A stretch of 64,000 bases of DNA from Arenicella sp964578035 (lineage in GTDB: Bacteria; Pseudomonadota; Gammaproteobacteria; Arenicellales; Arenicellaceae), in the NCBI GenBank assembly GCA_964578035.1, contig CAZOBR010000001.1, positions 25,143-89,142 of the forward strand, given 5' to 3'. Made by a program: the position numbers and the translations under genes. How positions within the stretch are numbered: the stretch's first letter is position 1; the number at the start of each line of letters is the position of its first letter. Below the pieces are notes generated by a model that was given only the letters and a program-made list of their open reading frames with translations, had not been told where the DNA came from and searched no databases. Below, piece by piece: positions 17,914-27,240 of this stretch.

Positions 17914-19293
17914 ATGAACAAACTAAAAGATGTAGAAATAGCCATTATTGGTGCTGGCTTTGCTGGCATTGCAACGGCCTATTATCTGTGTAAAAAATAT
18001 CACCGACAATCGGTGTTACTAATCGACTCGCGCGACCCAATGAGTTACACCAGCGCACAATCGGGTGACAACTATCGTAATTGGTGGCCATCGTCGCTAA
18101 TGACGCAGTTCACTAATCACAGCATTCAGTTAATGCATGAACTTGCGCGTGAATCGTCTAACGCTCTACAAATGAAACAGCGCGGTTATGCCTTGGCGAC
18201 ACGGGAAAAAAACATAGATGATTTACTGGCAACGCTCAACACAACCTATAACAGCCAAAATGGTTTAGTTCGCATGCACGACCAAGCCGCGAGTAACAGT
18301 TATGTAAACCCACACAATGATGATTGGGCTAGCCCAATTGATGGTGTTGATGTCTTATCGAATCAAACACTTATCCGCAATACCTTTCCAGCTTTTAATT
18401 CGCAAATAGAAAACGTCTTACACATTCGCAAAGCAGGCGATATATCCGGTCAGCAAATGGGCGCCTATATGCTGGAACAAATTAAGCCGATGGGCTGCAC
18501 AAGGTTACGCGGCCATGTAAACAGTATTGTAAAAGACGCACGTTATACACTTGAAATCAGTACTCAAAATGGCAATGCCTCATTACAAGCCGATATTGTG
18601 ATCAATGCGGCTGGTCCATATGTTGGCGAGATTGCCAACATGCTCGGCACACAATTACCCGTGCAAAATATTTTCCATCAAAAGATAGCCTTTGAAGATA
18701 ATTTAAACGCCGTGCCCAGAAACCAACCATTCTCGATTGATATCGATGACGTTAATTTAGCGTGGAGCTCTGAAGAGCGCGAAGCACTGAGTGAAGACCC
18801 AAATTTATCTTGGTTGACTAACACTATTTCAGGCGGCGTACATTGCCGACCAGAAGGAGCCGGACGCTGGATTAAATTAGGATGGGCATATAACCGCACG
18901 CCTAGCCAACCTAATACGCAACAAGAATTAATCGACGACCCAGCCTACGACAGCAGCTTCCCTGAAGTCGTGATACGAGGCGCTGCTCGTTTAAACCCAA
19001 GCTTAAGTCCATACATATCTGAATTGCCAAAAAGCCATGTTCACTATGGCGGTTACTACACAATGACAAAAGAAAACTGGCCGTTAGTGGGGCCGCTCAG
19101 TCAAAACGGAGCATTTATAGTCGGTGCCTTATCCGGTTTTGGCAGTATGTCATCGTGTGCCGCTGGCGAACTCTGTGCCGATTGGGCCTGCGGCGGCGCA
19201 TTACCAGAATACGCAAACGCCTTGACGCTCAATCGATACAAGGACCCAACGCTGGTAGCACAAATGTCAGCAACAAGCATTGGCTTATTGTGA
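17914..19293 (+). CDS. FAD-dependent oxidoreductase, DadA/DAO family
   Basis: The 459-residue protein has an N-terminal dinucleotide-binding motif (IIGAGFAGIATAYYL), the substrate-side segment TSAQSGDNYRNWW, and a C-terminal VGALSGFGSMSS region typical of D-amino-acid-oxidase-type flavoproteins. It starts 2 bases after the cytochrome b561 stop. Membrane electron transfer through the cytochrome is therefore a reasonable inference. Its amine or amino acid substrate cannot be named. Confidence 0.82.
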   Translation: MNKLKDVEIAIIGAGFAGIATAYYLCKKYHRQSVLLIDSRDPMSYTSAQSGDNYRNWWPSSLMTQFTNHSIQLMHELARESSNALQMKQRGYALATREKNIDDLLATLNTTYNSQNGLVRMHDQAASNSYVNPHNDDWASPIDGVDVLSNQTLIRNTFPAFNSQIENVLHIRKAGDISGQQMGAYMLEQIKPMGCTRLRGHVNSIVKDARYTLEISTQNGNASLQADIVINAAGPYVGEIANMLGTQLPVQNIFHQKIAFEDNLNAVPRNQPFSIDIDDVNLAWSSEEREALSEDPNLSWLTNTISGGVHCRPEGAGRWIKLGWAYNRTPSQPNTQQELIDDPAYDSSFPEVVIRGAARLNPSLSPYISELPKSHVHYGGYYTMTKENWPLVGPLSQNGAFIVGALSGFGSMSSCAAGELCADWACGGALPEYANALTLNRYKDPTLVAQMSATSIGLL

Positions 19294-19334
19294 TAATGTA
19301 ATCGATTCATTACTTCTCATATGACTAACTAATT

Positions 19335-20618
19335 ATGGCAATCGATAACGTGACGACTCCTGACCTCAATTCTGAAATAACACTGCCTTGCGGCGTTGTT
19401 ATTCCAAACCGGTTCGGCAAAAGCGCGATGACCGAAGGCCTTGCTGATGCAAATGACAACCCAACCGTTGAACACAACCAACTCTATAAGACATGGTCTG
19501 AAGGTGGTGCAGGGCTGTACATTAGTGGCAATGTCATGGTGGATCGGCGCTATTTGGAACGCGCTGGCAATATCGTATTAGAAGATGAGGAAGCCATGCC
19601 TGCGCTCACTGAAATGGCGAATAACGGTAAAATTAATGGTAATCAATTTTGGATGCAAATAAGTCACCCTGGCCGTCAATGTCCGCGCTTGGTGAATAGT
19701 GAACCATTAGCGCCTTCGCCTGTGCAGTTAAAAATGCTGGGCAACTTTTCTCGCCCAAGAGCAATGACAGAAGCGGATATCGAAGATGTGATTAACCGTT
19801 TTGCTGCAACCGCAAAACTCGCAAAACAAGCAGGGTTTACAGGTGTGCAAATCCATTGCGCGCACGGTTACCTTATTAGTCAATTTTTGAACCCATTGGT
19901 CAACAAACGTGATGACCAATGGGGTGGCAGCCTCGAAAACAGAGCACGCCTCGCAAGGCGCATTATTCAAGCGGTTAGACAAAGCGTTGGATCTGATTTT
20001 CCGGTGGCCGCAAAACTCAATTCAGCTGACTTTCAAAAAGGTGGCTTTACTTTAGAAGAATGCGTTCAAGTCGCATCTTGGTTAGCGCAAGACAGCCTCG
20101 ATTTATTAGAAATATCGGGCGGTAATTACGAGCAATTAAGCTTAATGGGGGTAGAACCTACCGACATCAGAGAAAGCACTCGCAAGCGCGAAGCTTACTT
20201 TCTTGAGTACGCGAAAGCGATTGGCGATGCCGCCAAGATTCCGCTGATGGTAACGGGCGGTTTTAGAAGCCGCGATGTCATGGAGAAAGCCATCGCCGAC
20301 CAAGAGGTTGATCTAATCGGGCTGGCGCGACCATTTTGTACTCAACCCAACTTGGCCACAAAACTCATTAAAAAAAGCATTGATGAAGTCGACTTCTATG
20401 AAAACGAACTAGTACTCGGCAAAGGCTTCTGGGGCAACAACAGCCCACTCGGTTTGATCAAAGCCATCAACAACCTGGGCGCAGTCGGTTTTTACTACTG
20501 GCAAATCATTTGCCTAGCGCAAGACAAACCCGTAGACCCATCACTGACCTTATTCAAATCATTTCGCCAACATATGGCGCGAGACTTCAAAAAAATTCGC
20601 GCTCGAAAGAGCAAATAA
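19335..20618 (+). CDS. NADH:flavin oxidoreductase, old yellow enzyme family
   Basis: The 427-residue FMN-dependent TIM-barrel protein shows ISHPGRQ (flavin/substrate side), VQIHCAHGYLISQFLNPL with the catalytic His region, RDDQWGGSLENRARL and a C-terminal DLIGLARPF. These are hallmarks of the OYE/2,4-dienoyl-CoA-reductase-like group. It lacks the extra FeS/FAD domains of dienoyl-CoA reductase. It sits 41 bases downstream of the FAD oxidoreductase and closes the creB-led run. Confidence 0.88.
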   Translation: MAIDNVTTPDLNSEITLPCGVVIPNRFGKSAMTEGLADANDNPTVEHNQLYKTWSEGGAGLYISGNVMVDRRYLERAGNIVLEDEEAMPALTEMANNGKINGNQFWMQISHPGRQCPRLVNSEPLAPSPVQLKMLGNFSRPRAMTEADIEDVINRFAATAKLAKQAGFTGVQIHCAHGYLISQFLNPLVNKRDDQWGGSLENRARLARRIIQAVRQSVGSDFPVAAKLNSADFQKGGFTLEECVQVASWLAQDSLDLLEISGGNYEQLSLMGVEPTDIRESTRKREAYFLEYAKAIGDAAKIPLMVTGGFRSRDVMEKAIADQEVDLIGLARPFCTQPNLATKLIKKSIDEVDFYENELVLGKGFWGNNSPLGLIKAINNLGAVGFYYWQIICLAQDKPVDPSLTLFKSFRQHMARDFKKIRARKSK

Positions 20619-20646
20619 TATTGATAGCTGTTCAAAAAAAATAGCG

Positions 20647-21573
20647 CTAAGACTGCGCGACCTTAGAACAATCAATACAAATTAAGTCTGTGCGAGATTT
20701 CTCTTCATCGGGCAAAACCAAATCACTTACTAAGCCGATGCGTTGTAGTAGTGTCAGCACCCACCAACCAGGGTCGCATTGACCATCTTCTATGCCTAGT
20801 TTGGAAGAATATGGGAACGCATGATGATTGTTGTGCCAACTCTCGCCCATAGTAAGCAAAGATACCCATGCAACGTTATGACCCTGAACGGCAGCGCCAT
20901 CTACATACCACCTGCGGTCGCCAGTATTATGCGCGAAATAGCCAATTAACCAATGCCCAATGATACTCACGGTGACGCGCGAACATATCCCCCAAAACAC
21001 CCAGGGCCAACCACCCAACATATAAAACAATATTGCCCAAGGAATTTGTTGTAACATCCATGTGCGTTCCATCCATTGATATATCCAATCATTTGCAATA
21101 GCGGCTTCTGGTTCAAATTTTGGCGGCCTATCCAATTTAATCGAACACAAAAGCTGCCAATACAGATCTTTATACCAAAGGCTACCGTGAGAAAAATAAT
21201 CATGACATCTTGGCTGTCGTTGTGCCCAGTCTCGTAAATCGTGGGTTCTCAACATCCCCATTGGCCCAGCAAGGCCAACAATAGTGCCCAAGTGCACAAA
21301 GAAAACTTCAAGCGCTTTTGGGCATTGATAACTGCGATGGATAAATCGCCGATGCATCCCCAATGAATGCCCTAAGCAAAGTGTGATTGCTGTGAAAACA
21401 ATAAAAAGGATTACCGCATCAATAGATATCGTCAGTAAGCTGCCAATAACACCAAAACCGAACATGGACAAAACCCATACAGTTTTAACAATATCCAGAG
21501 CAACTTCGCCATTTAATGCATCGCCACCTTGATTCGGAAAATCAATTCTCGGGTTTGTGTATTTGTTAGCCAC
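20647..21573 (-). CDS. Acyl-CoA/fatty acid desaturase
   Basis: The 308-residue membrane di-iron desaturase has the three histidine boxes HSLGMHRRFIHR (about residues 69-80), HDLRDWAQRQPRCHDY, and GESWHNNHHAFP near 240-251, between hydrophobic helix pairs. This matches the delta-9-type desaturase family. The start is GTG, supported by an AGAGGTGAT ribosome-binding site lying inside the end of the upstream gene, which it overlaps by 8 bases. It is the last gene of a three-gene set with a membrane protein and an SDR. Confidence 0.88.
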   Translation of the reverse strand: MANKYTNPRIDFPNQGGDALNGEVALDIVKTVWVLSMFGFGVIGSLLTISIDAVILFIVFTAITLCLGHSLGMHRRFIHRSYQCPKALEVFFVHLGTIVGLAGPMGMLRTHDLRDWAQRQPRCHDYFSHGSLWYKDLYWQLLCSIKLDRPPKFEPEAAIANDWIYQWMERTWMLQQIPWAILFYMLGGWPWVFWGICSRVTVSIIGHWLIGYFAHNTGDRRWYVDGAAVQGHNVAWVSLLTMGESWHNNHHAFPYSSKLGIEDGQCDPGWWVLTLLQRIGLVSDLVLPDEEKSRTDLICIDCSKVAQS

Positions 21574-22519
21574 GGATCATCACCTCTTTGATTAAATACT
21601 CCGCCATTTCTTCAATTGCGAAACTTTGTAACGGATGAAAATACCAGGCAGGGTCTAAGCGGCGACGAAAATCTATTCTAAGCTTTATCTCAGTGCGATT
21701 GACTTCGAGTGGCTTAAGCGTTACCTCTGTGCCATATACTTTTACGTATGAAGAAAAGTAAGTTGAGTCACTCAGCATTTTTGTTTTTATTCTATTTTCC
21801 GATACATCCTCAATTAAAAGCTCAGCCTCACCATAGTGAGTATTCGAAACAAACCAGCGGTGATATCTAGTGTAAATTTTATGTACATCTCCTGGGTTAA
21901 GTGAGCCCGCTTCAATTCTGTATGGCATAGGAAAGATAGACAGCATCCAATGTCTATGCTTTTGTAAGTCAAACTGCTTGGCTAGATTATCTTTTATCTG
22001 CGCTGTACTCATTGGCACTATTTTTGAAACCTCTATATAACTATCTCGAGGAAGTGACAAAGATTGATGCGTGCCCTCTAGTGACATAAGTAACACAAGT
22101 ACTGGAAATGTCATCGAGTAGAGTTTATCGCTATTTTTGCTACGATAATATGCTTGAGCTAAATAGGCTACCGACACCATTAAATAATAAATCGGCATGA
22201 AAAATATAATACAAATAAAACCTTCTCGTAGAATTATTGATGTCGCTAAAAAGAAAATTGTTGCTGACAACATATGACTAATATAGGACTTATAAATACT
22301 TGTTGGTTCATCATATGACCTTAAAAGGGCAATAATTATTGACACACCGTAAGGCACACATAGATAAAGTAAAGCACTTCGATTTAAGTTAGTAAGAATT
22401 AAAGTGTGTATTATCAGCGCGACAATGCCGACGCTTAGTAACCATGCAAGTACGGTTGTACGCACCCTTCCCAGCCTTTCTACAAAATAATTGGAAACCA
22501 TTTTCAGAAAATCATTCAT
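21566..22519 (-). CDS. Unknown membrane protein with C-terminal SRPBCC-like domain
   Basis: The 317-residue protein has about five hydrophobic helices in residues 20-165. A soluble C-terminal half follows, with alternating strands and a final amphipathic helix (SFAIEEMAEYLIKEV), suggestive of a lipid-binding START/SRPBCC fold. I do not recognise a named family. Its ATG overlaps the stop of the upstream SDR gene (TAATG), and its end overlaps the desaturase start, so the three are probably translationally coupled. A role in lipid handling is inferred from neighbours only. Confidence 0.65.
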   Translation of the reverse strand: MNDFLKMVSNYFVERLGRVRTTVLAWLLSVGIVALIIHTLILTNLNRSALLYLCVPYGVSIIIALLRSYDEPTSIYKSYISHMLSATIFFLATSIILREGFICIIFFMPIYYLMVSVAYLAQAYYRSKNSDKLYSMTFPVLVLLMSLEGTHQSLSLPRDSYIEVSKIVPMSTAQIKDNLAKQFDLQKHRHWMLSIFPMPYRIEAGSLNPGDVHKIYTRYHRWFVSNTHYGEAELLIEDVSENRIKTKMLSDSTYFSSYVKVYGTEVTLKPLEVNRTEIKLRIDFRRRLDPAWYFHPLQSFAIEEMAEYLIKEVMIRG

Positions 22520-23460
22520 TATTGTTTCACCAAGTTTATATCGACCAACCGATATTTATTTTCATTATGCTTCCCAAGTAATCGACATGCCCTCCCCAAG
22601 AGCAACTCTGTTTGGTATCTTTTCTTCGGACAGTTATCAAACTTCAATAACTCATAATGACCAAAAGAAAATGGCGTTAGATGCAAGAAATCTAATAAGT
22701 GACTGGCCAAGCGCGCAATCCAGGCTGCTACCTTTATTGTAAAAAGTGGCCGGCCTTTCTTTAAGATTTGCTGATACTCAAACACGGACATTTGTTGATC
22801 GCCACCCAACTCGTAAATACGTTGACTTTGCTTAGTGGCGACTCCGACTTGCAGTGCAATTTTTGCAATCGCTTCACCGAGGTCAAGCACATTAATTGGT
22901 GCTAGATTTGCAACGGCATTCGCTGGCGAAAAATGAATTGGCCAATTAGCAACTCGTCTAAACCACTTGGCTCCGTATCCGCCTTCACCATCAACTAACG
23001 ATGAGCGACAGATGGCCCAATCCGCACCACTGTTTTGAATCACAAGTTCGCCTTTCAACTTGCTACTCAAAAACCGGCTGCGTGTTGGGTTCAACAAACC
23101 CAATGCAGACACATGCAAAAACCGAATTCTTTTCTTTGCACACGCATTGACCAAGTACTCTACCGCTAAATGATGAACTTGCTCATAGGTCTCACCTGTT
23201 CGTTGACGCAGAATACCAACGGCATTGATAACAATATCCACACCTTCTAATAATTTTTCGCATTGCTGTTGACTATTAAGTTCGTGCAACACGACTCTGC
23301 GTGTTCCTAATTGTCTTGGTGACTTCAGACAGCGCGAACCGATTAATACAGATGCGCCTAGCGATTCAAGTTGCGCAACAATGCTGCGGCCAATAAAGCC
23401 ATAGCCGCCGATCACCAATACGGTTGGTATTTGTTTATTTTTTTCCTTCGTCGTTTTCAA
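22519..23460 (-). CDS. NAD(P)-binding atypical SDR (NDUFA9/epimerase-like)
   Basis: The 313-residue Rossmann protein has the glycine-rich motif VIGGYGFIGRSIVAQL (about residues 16-31), a VDIVINAVGI segment, and LHVSALG in place of the usual Ser-Tyr-Lys site. It resembles atypical SDRs related to complex I NDUFA9 and sugar epimerases. It leads the SDR-membrane protein-desaturase run and starts about 150 bases from the end of the AraC-type regulator gene. The substrate is unknown. Confidence 0.8.
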   Translation of the reverse strand: MKTTKEKNKQIPTVLVIGGYGFIGRSIVAQLESLGASVLIGSRCLKSPRQLGTRRVVLHELNSQQQCEKLLEGVDIVINAVGILRQRTGETYEQVHHLAVEYLVNACAKKRIRFLHVSALGLLNPTRSRFLSSKLKGELVIQNSGADWAICRSSLVDGEGGYGAKWFRRVANWPIHFSPANAVANLAPINVLDLGEAIAKIALQVGVATKQSQRIYELGGDQQMSVFEYQQILKKGRPLFTIKVAAWIARLASHLLDFLHLTPFSFGHYELLKFDNCPKKRYQTELLLGRACRLLGKHNENKYRLVDINLVKQ

Positions 23461-23612
23461 ATCTATGCCCTCTAAATGACTATGAGCACAGTTTAGAGTT
23501 TGGCTTTTCTACAAACTTCCTTTTCTATAGCTTGTGAATAGAAATAATTTTTTAAAAATAAAATCAAACACTTATAAAGCTTCTGGATTATAAACCTGTA
23601 ACAACAATAGAA

Positions 23613-24626
23613 TTAAGCAAGCCGTTTTTGCCGATAGTGACCAGGAGACTCTCCGGTTGACTCTTTAAATGCGGTATAAAAATTAGATTGAGATTTAAAG
23701 CCAATCATCATACTGATTGCAAGTATGGATGTATTCGGTTCAGACACCAACAATGCTTTAGCGGCGCGAACTCGATGTTCACGAATAAGCCTAGGAAAAC
23801 TATAGCCATATTCTGTATTCACTAATTCAGATAATTGATGACTGCTCAATTCCATTACATCCGCAATACTGGATAAGCTTAGCTGCTCATTTTCGTAAAG
23901 TTTTTCCTGGGTCATTAATTGCTCAAGCTCAATTAATTTTTGCTCGGTATTAATGCCCGCTAACTTAGATTTGGCATACGCCAGTTCCGTAATCATTGCG
24001 ATATCGTTTAACAACTCAGGAAATATCAATAACGCGGCAACCACCATGATCATTGCTATGGAAATCGCATTTCCATAAGCAACATAAAAAATACCGTTAT
24101 CCAGTACTGGCAGAGCCAAGCCAAGCAATAGTGCTGCCGCGGCCATTAGCGCAAACATACCAAAGAAAAACATTTCAAATCTGAATCGGCTGCGCTGGTC
24201 ACGCAGAGTATAAATCTTAGTAACAAACCAAAAGGTATACCCAGCTCCCATTAGAAATGCGATTGCTGGAATAAGCGACAACGGCAAAAATAAACTAGCG
24301 ATGATCGGTAAAAAATGCACGGTATCCAACCATTTGTAAACAATCTCACTAAATAAAGTTTCTCGGCTAAAGAAAAAAAATGCCGACGGCAATAACATCA
24401 ATAACACGCAATATATTCTGAAATTAAGAACATCCGCATCTAGCACATAGAATAAGAAATGCCCGAGCTGAAGGCATGCTAAACCAGTCAAAACAAACAC
24501 TGCAGCGATTTTTCCCAGCAACGTCTTACGCATCTCATCTAAATAGAATAGATAAGCGATCAATAATACGAAGCTGCTGACAATACTAAAACCTGCAAGG
24601 ACTGCGCTGGTGAGATTTATAATCAT
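23613..24626 (-). CDS. Membrane-bound AraC-family regulator
   Basis: The 337-residue protein has about seven hydrophobic helices in residues 1-210. A C-terminal AraC DNA-binding domain follows (LSLSSIADVMELSSHQLSEL and SMMIGFKSQSNFYTAFKEST, about residues 248-330). Membrane-anchored AraC regulators with a 7-helix sensor are known but uncommon. It is followed in the same direction by the lipid-type SDR/desaturase genes, which are its likeliest targets. Confidence 0.85.
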   Translation of the reverse strand: MIINLTSAVLAGFSIVSSFVLLIAYLFYLDEMRKTLLGKIAAVFVLTGLACLQLGHFLFYVLDADVLNFRIYCVLLMLLPSAFFFFSRETLFSEIVYKWLDTVHFLPIIASLFLPLSLIPAIAFLMGAGYTFWFVTKIYTLRDQRSRFRFEMFFFGMFALMAAAALLLGLALPVLDNGIFYVAYGNAISIAMIMVVAALLIFPELLNDIAMITELAYAKSKLAGINTEQKLIELEQLMTQEKLYENEQLSLSSIADVMELSSHQLSELVNTEYGYSFPRLIREHRVRAAKALLVSEPNTSILAISMMIGFKSQSNFYTAFKESTGESPGHYRQKRLA

Positions 24627-24932
24627 TAGACTCTAAGTTGATCCATATCAATCAAGAGTACAGACAAACTGCGACCACGTAAACTTTGAATATTAAAGCA
24701 GTCTATATATACATTTTCTATCGCTTAGGTGGCTTCGATGGTCACAACTTCAACTTTTTACACACACCATTTTGGGTATTAAAAACTATGTTGTTCGAAA
24801 ATGGTGCAATACATACAGCCAAAATCAACAAAGAACAACGGCTAGCCAATATGCTCTTTTGGCATGATCTTTGCTTCATGCTAAACAAGCTGTGCAAGTG
24901 TGGCACAGCATTGTACAAGCATTGGGGGATGC
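24627..24932. other. Gene-free region upstream of the small unknown gene
   Basis: These 306 bases lie between the divergent AraC-type gene and the unknown gene at 24933. A frame at 24686-24970 has no recognisable features and I do not call it. The only clear signal is the sigma-54 promoter match at 24859-24875. No obvious paired enhancer sites were seen. Confidence 0.6.
24859..24875 (+). promoter_or_regulatory. Sigma-54 (-24/-12) promoter
   Basis: TTGGCATGATCTTTGCT matches the RpoN consensus (YTGGCACGNNNNTTGCW) with one substitution in the -24 box. The GG and GC dinucleotides are exactly 10 bases apart (24861-24862 and 24873-24874). Predicted transcription starts near 24886, giving a leader of about 47 bases before the ATG at 24933. 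Confidence 0.75.
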
Positions 24933-25277
24933 ATGAATATAGACCGGTATATGGTGAACCTATTCTTTGAGGTTCGCCGAAATTTACCAAAAAGTGAACA
25001 AGCGCAGATGAAAATTTCATCAGGCGATTTGGGTGAGCAGATGGTGGCTGTTTACCAGCTTACAGAAGATGAAAATATTCGCTTATTAATTGAAGTGTTT
25101 CTCGAGCGTGCTGGTGACGGTTGGATTGACAAAATACATCCAAAGAAACGTTATCATGGTATCAGCGTGGGCAGGAGAAAACGCGAGAGAAAGCAGACCC
25201 AACAACAGAAGAAACAGAAGAAACAGAAGAAACAGAAAACTACGGGCTATTACTACCGCGGTGTAAGAGTTGATTAA
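24933..25277 (+). CDS. Small unknown protein with basic QKK-repeat tail
   Basis: The 114-residue protein is not recognised. Residues 1-70 look like a compact alpha/beta domain (FFEVRRNLPKSEQ, LLIEVFLERAGDGWIDKI). Residues 70-102 are very basic and end in about three QKK units from a 9-bp tandem repeat (from 25206). The end is TTGYYYRGVRVD. A GGGGGA ribosome-binding site lies just before the chosen ATG. The gene stands alone between a divergent AraC gene and a convergent GNAT, downstream of a sigma-54 promoter match. Nucleic-acid or membrane-surface binding by the basic tail is only a guess. Confidence 0.7.
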   Translation: MNIDRYMVNLFFEVRRNLPKSEQAQMKISSGDLGEQMVAVYQLTEDENIRLLIEVFLERAGDGWIDKIHPKKRYHGISVGRRKRERKQTQQQKKQKKQKKQKTTGYYYRGVRVD

Positions 25278-25315
25278 TAAGCGACAAACAGCTAAGAAAC
25301 GATAATTAACTGTGA

Positions 25316-25909
25316 TTAGTTAATGCGCATTGCAAGCAGCGATTCAAGCCGCTGCTTTATGCTTGGCCATTCGACCTTGATAATGCTAAAAACAGCACTG
25401 TCCCGATCACCGCCATCTGATAGTTTCATATCACTTCTCAGTACACCCTCTTTACTTGCACCCACCCTGGTGATTGCATTAATTGATTTTTGATTTCGGG
25501 TGTCGATGCTAAACCCGACCCTTTTACAATCTAAATTTTCAAATGCATTGCGTAACAGAAGGTATTTTGCTTCAGTATTGGCGCCTGTCTTTTGCCTACT
25601 AGGCATAAGCCAACTGCCACCAATCTCCAACTTTTGGTTCTTATGATCAATATGCCAATAACCTGTTCCGCCTATTACGACACCTGTGTCATTGCATCGA
25701 ATTGCAAACCCTAATCCCTCCCCTTTTTCTGGCATTGTAGAAACATGCCCAACAAACCTTTTCGCCACCTCTGGCCTACTCAAGTCAAACGTAATCCACT
25801 CCCATATCGATGGATCTTGACCTGCGGCAACTAATCCATCTATATGATCAGCGGAAATTGGCTCAAGGGTAACAATATTTCCTTCTAACTTTTTAGCGTC
25901 TAAATGCAT
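25316..25909 (-). CDS. GNAT N-acetyltransferase (RimJ/RimL type)
   Basis: The 197-residue protein has the RimJ/RimL-like N-terminus (LEGNIVTLEPISADHIDGL), a central GFAIRCNDTGVVIGGTGYW strand pair, and a later KRVGFSIDTRNQKSINAITRVG motif, as in acetyl-CoA-binding GNATs that modify N-termini or small molecules. It is a single gene. The 233 bases on its upstream side hold no gene that I can support. Confidence 0.82.
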   Translation of the reverse strand: MHLDAKKLEGNIVTLEPISADHIDGLVAAGQDPSIWEWITFDLSRPEVAKRFVGHVSTMPEKGEGLGFAIRCNDTGVVIGGTGYWHIDHKNQKLEIGGSWLMPSRQKTGANTEAKYLLLRNAFENLDCKRVGFSIDTRNQKSINAITRVGASKEGVLRSDMKLSDGGDRDSAVFSIIKVEWPSIKQRLESLLAMRIN

Positions 25910-26142
25910 AAGTAATCTATATTTTATTTAACTGGGCACTCATTTAATTCTAAAGGAAGCTCTTTAACAAACACGGGCTAACACCCCTAACCACCTAATT
26001 TTAAAATTTATCAGCTTATTAAAAGATGGCAGCACTAAAGAATACTGGTATTAGGAAGCAAACTGGCCAGACGAGACAGCCACACGAACGCTGCTTAATT
26101 TACACTCCATTAGTTAATGCACAGGCGAAGATCTAGAAAAAA

Positions 26143-26785
26143 TCAGTAAATCGTTTTCTTCATATGATCAGGGTAATTTTTATCGTACTCCTGAGCATCA
26201 AATTCAACATTGTGGGCATCCGTAAACACTTTCACCATTTCGNNNNNNNNNNGATGGCAGTTGATCTCGACTTAAGTGTTCAGTCTCATCCCAGAGTTTT
26301 GATCTGACTAAGGCCTTTTGACATTGAAAATACACTTTCTCAACGTCGATCGAAATAACACTTGAAGCAGACTTTCTTTTGATCGCAAAGGATTCACACA
26401 ATGCTTGATCAATCACAATACTGGCTTTACCAGAAACACGGAGTGTCTCACCAACACCTGGTATCAAAAAAATTAAACCAACTTCTGGGTTATCAACAAT
26501 GTTACGCAGCGAGTCGAGCCGATTATTACCCCGACGATCTGGTATTTGAATACATGTAGAGTTAACGACTCGCACAAAACCCGCGGGGTCTCCCCTTGGT
26601 GAACAGTCTATGCTGTGCTCGCCACCGCGTCCTTGGTTGCCGATGGTCGCCAATATTAAAAATGGCGACTTTTCAATAAACTGCCGATAGTGATCATTAA
26701 TATGATCAATTTCTTTCCATAAAGCACCGGGTATCGTTGCGCCGTAATTTTGCTCTAATTCCTCGATGCTTTGAATGGTTTTCAT
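26143..26785 (-). CDS. PPOX-type FMN flavoprotein (pyridoxamine oxidase family), interrupted by 10-N placeholder
   Basis: The frame from 26785 encodes a PPOX-fold protein: FLILATIGNQGR near residue 42, DCSPRGDPAGFV near 60, PDRRGNNRLDSLRNI near 81, and VYFQCQKALVRSKLW near 153. This matches the FMN-dependent DR2398/MSMEG_1061-like group. A 10-N run at 26243-26252 interrupts the gene. In the other frame beyond it, EMVKVFTDAHNVEF continues to HMKKTIY and a stop at 26143-26145, which suits a family C-terminus. The placeholder therefore hides a length divisible by three. The gene follows cytochrome c' with a 5-base gap. Confidence 0.8.
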
Positions 26786-26790
26786 TGGGC

Positions 26791-27240
26791 TTATTTCTTA
26801 ATTCGATACTCACGATGGCAAGCACCACACGCTTTGCTACCGAAATCACGTGGATCAAAACTTGCCATTGCGCCATCCTCAGCCAATTCAGCAGCGGCCT
26901 CTCTTAGCGTGTCGGCTTTGGCGGTAAAGTCATCAAAATCTTCCCAAATGTTTGGCTTGGCCGTTGTGCCTTCAGGCAAACTGTCTTTTATTTGAAAGCC
27001 CTCTTCCAACATACTGGCTAAGTATTCCAAATCTTTGGCGTTGGCTCTAAACGCGTCTGCATCATCAGTTTTCATTGCGCCAACTAATTGACCGTATTTC
27101 CAAGCAAAGGTTTGAAACAAGCCAGTACGGAATTTATAGGCCTTTTCTTCGGGTGTGGGTTGCTTATCTTGAGCAATGGTTTGCCCAACAACAAATAAAC
27201 TAATAAAGGCCGCAGCAAATAAACGGATGAAAATTTTCAT
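26791..27240 (-). CDS. Cytochrome c' family protein
   Basis: The 149-residue protein has a Sec signal peptide (about residues 1-23, ending TIAQ), a four-helix-bundle-like sequence, and a C-terminal haem-binding CGACH at 138-142, the usual position in cytochrome c'. It would be periplasmic, and may bind NO or handle oxidative stress. AGGAG lies a few bases before the ATG. It leads a two-gene unit with the PPOX flavoprotein and is divergent from the sortase target gene. Confidence 0.88.
   Translation of the reverse strand: MKIFIRLFAAAFISLFVVGQTIAQDKQPTPEEKAYKFRTGLFQTFAWKYGQLVGAMKTDDADAFRANAKDLEYLASMLEEGFQIKDSLPEGTTAKPNIWEDFDDFTAKADTLREAAAELAEDGAMASFDPRDFGSKACGACHREYRIKK

Noticed and set aside
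24686..24970. 94-residue frame upstream of the sigma-54 gene
   Set aside because: It overlaps the promoter and the real start, has no ribosome-binding site and no recognisable domain.
26020..26160. Possible gene remnant on the plus strand (KDGSTKEYWY, EANWPDETAT, GEDLEKISK separated by stops)
   Set aside because: The fragments look protein-like, but I could not place them in a family and they run into the PPOX gene's 3' end.
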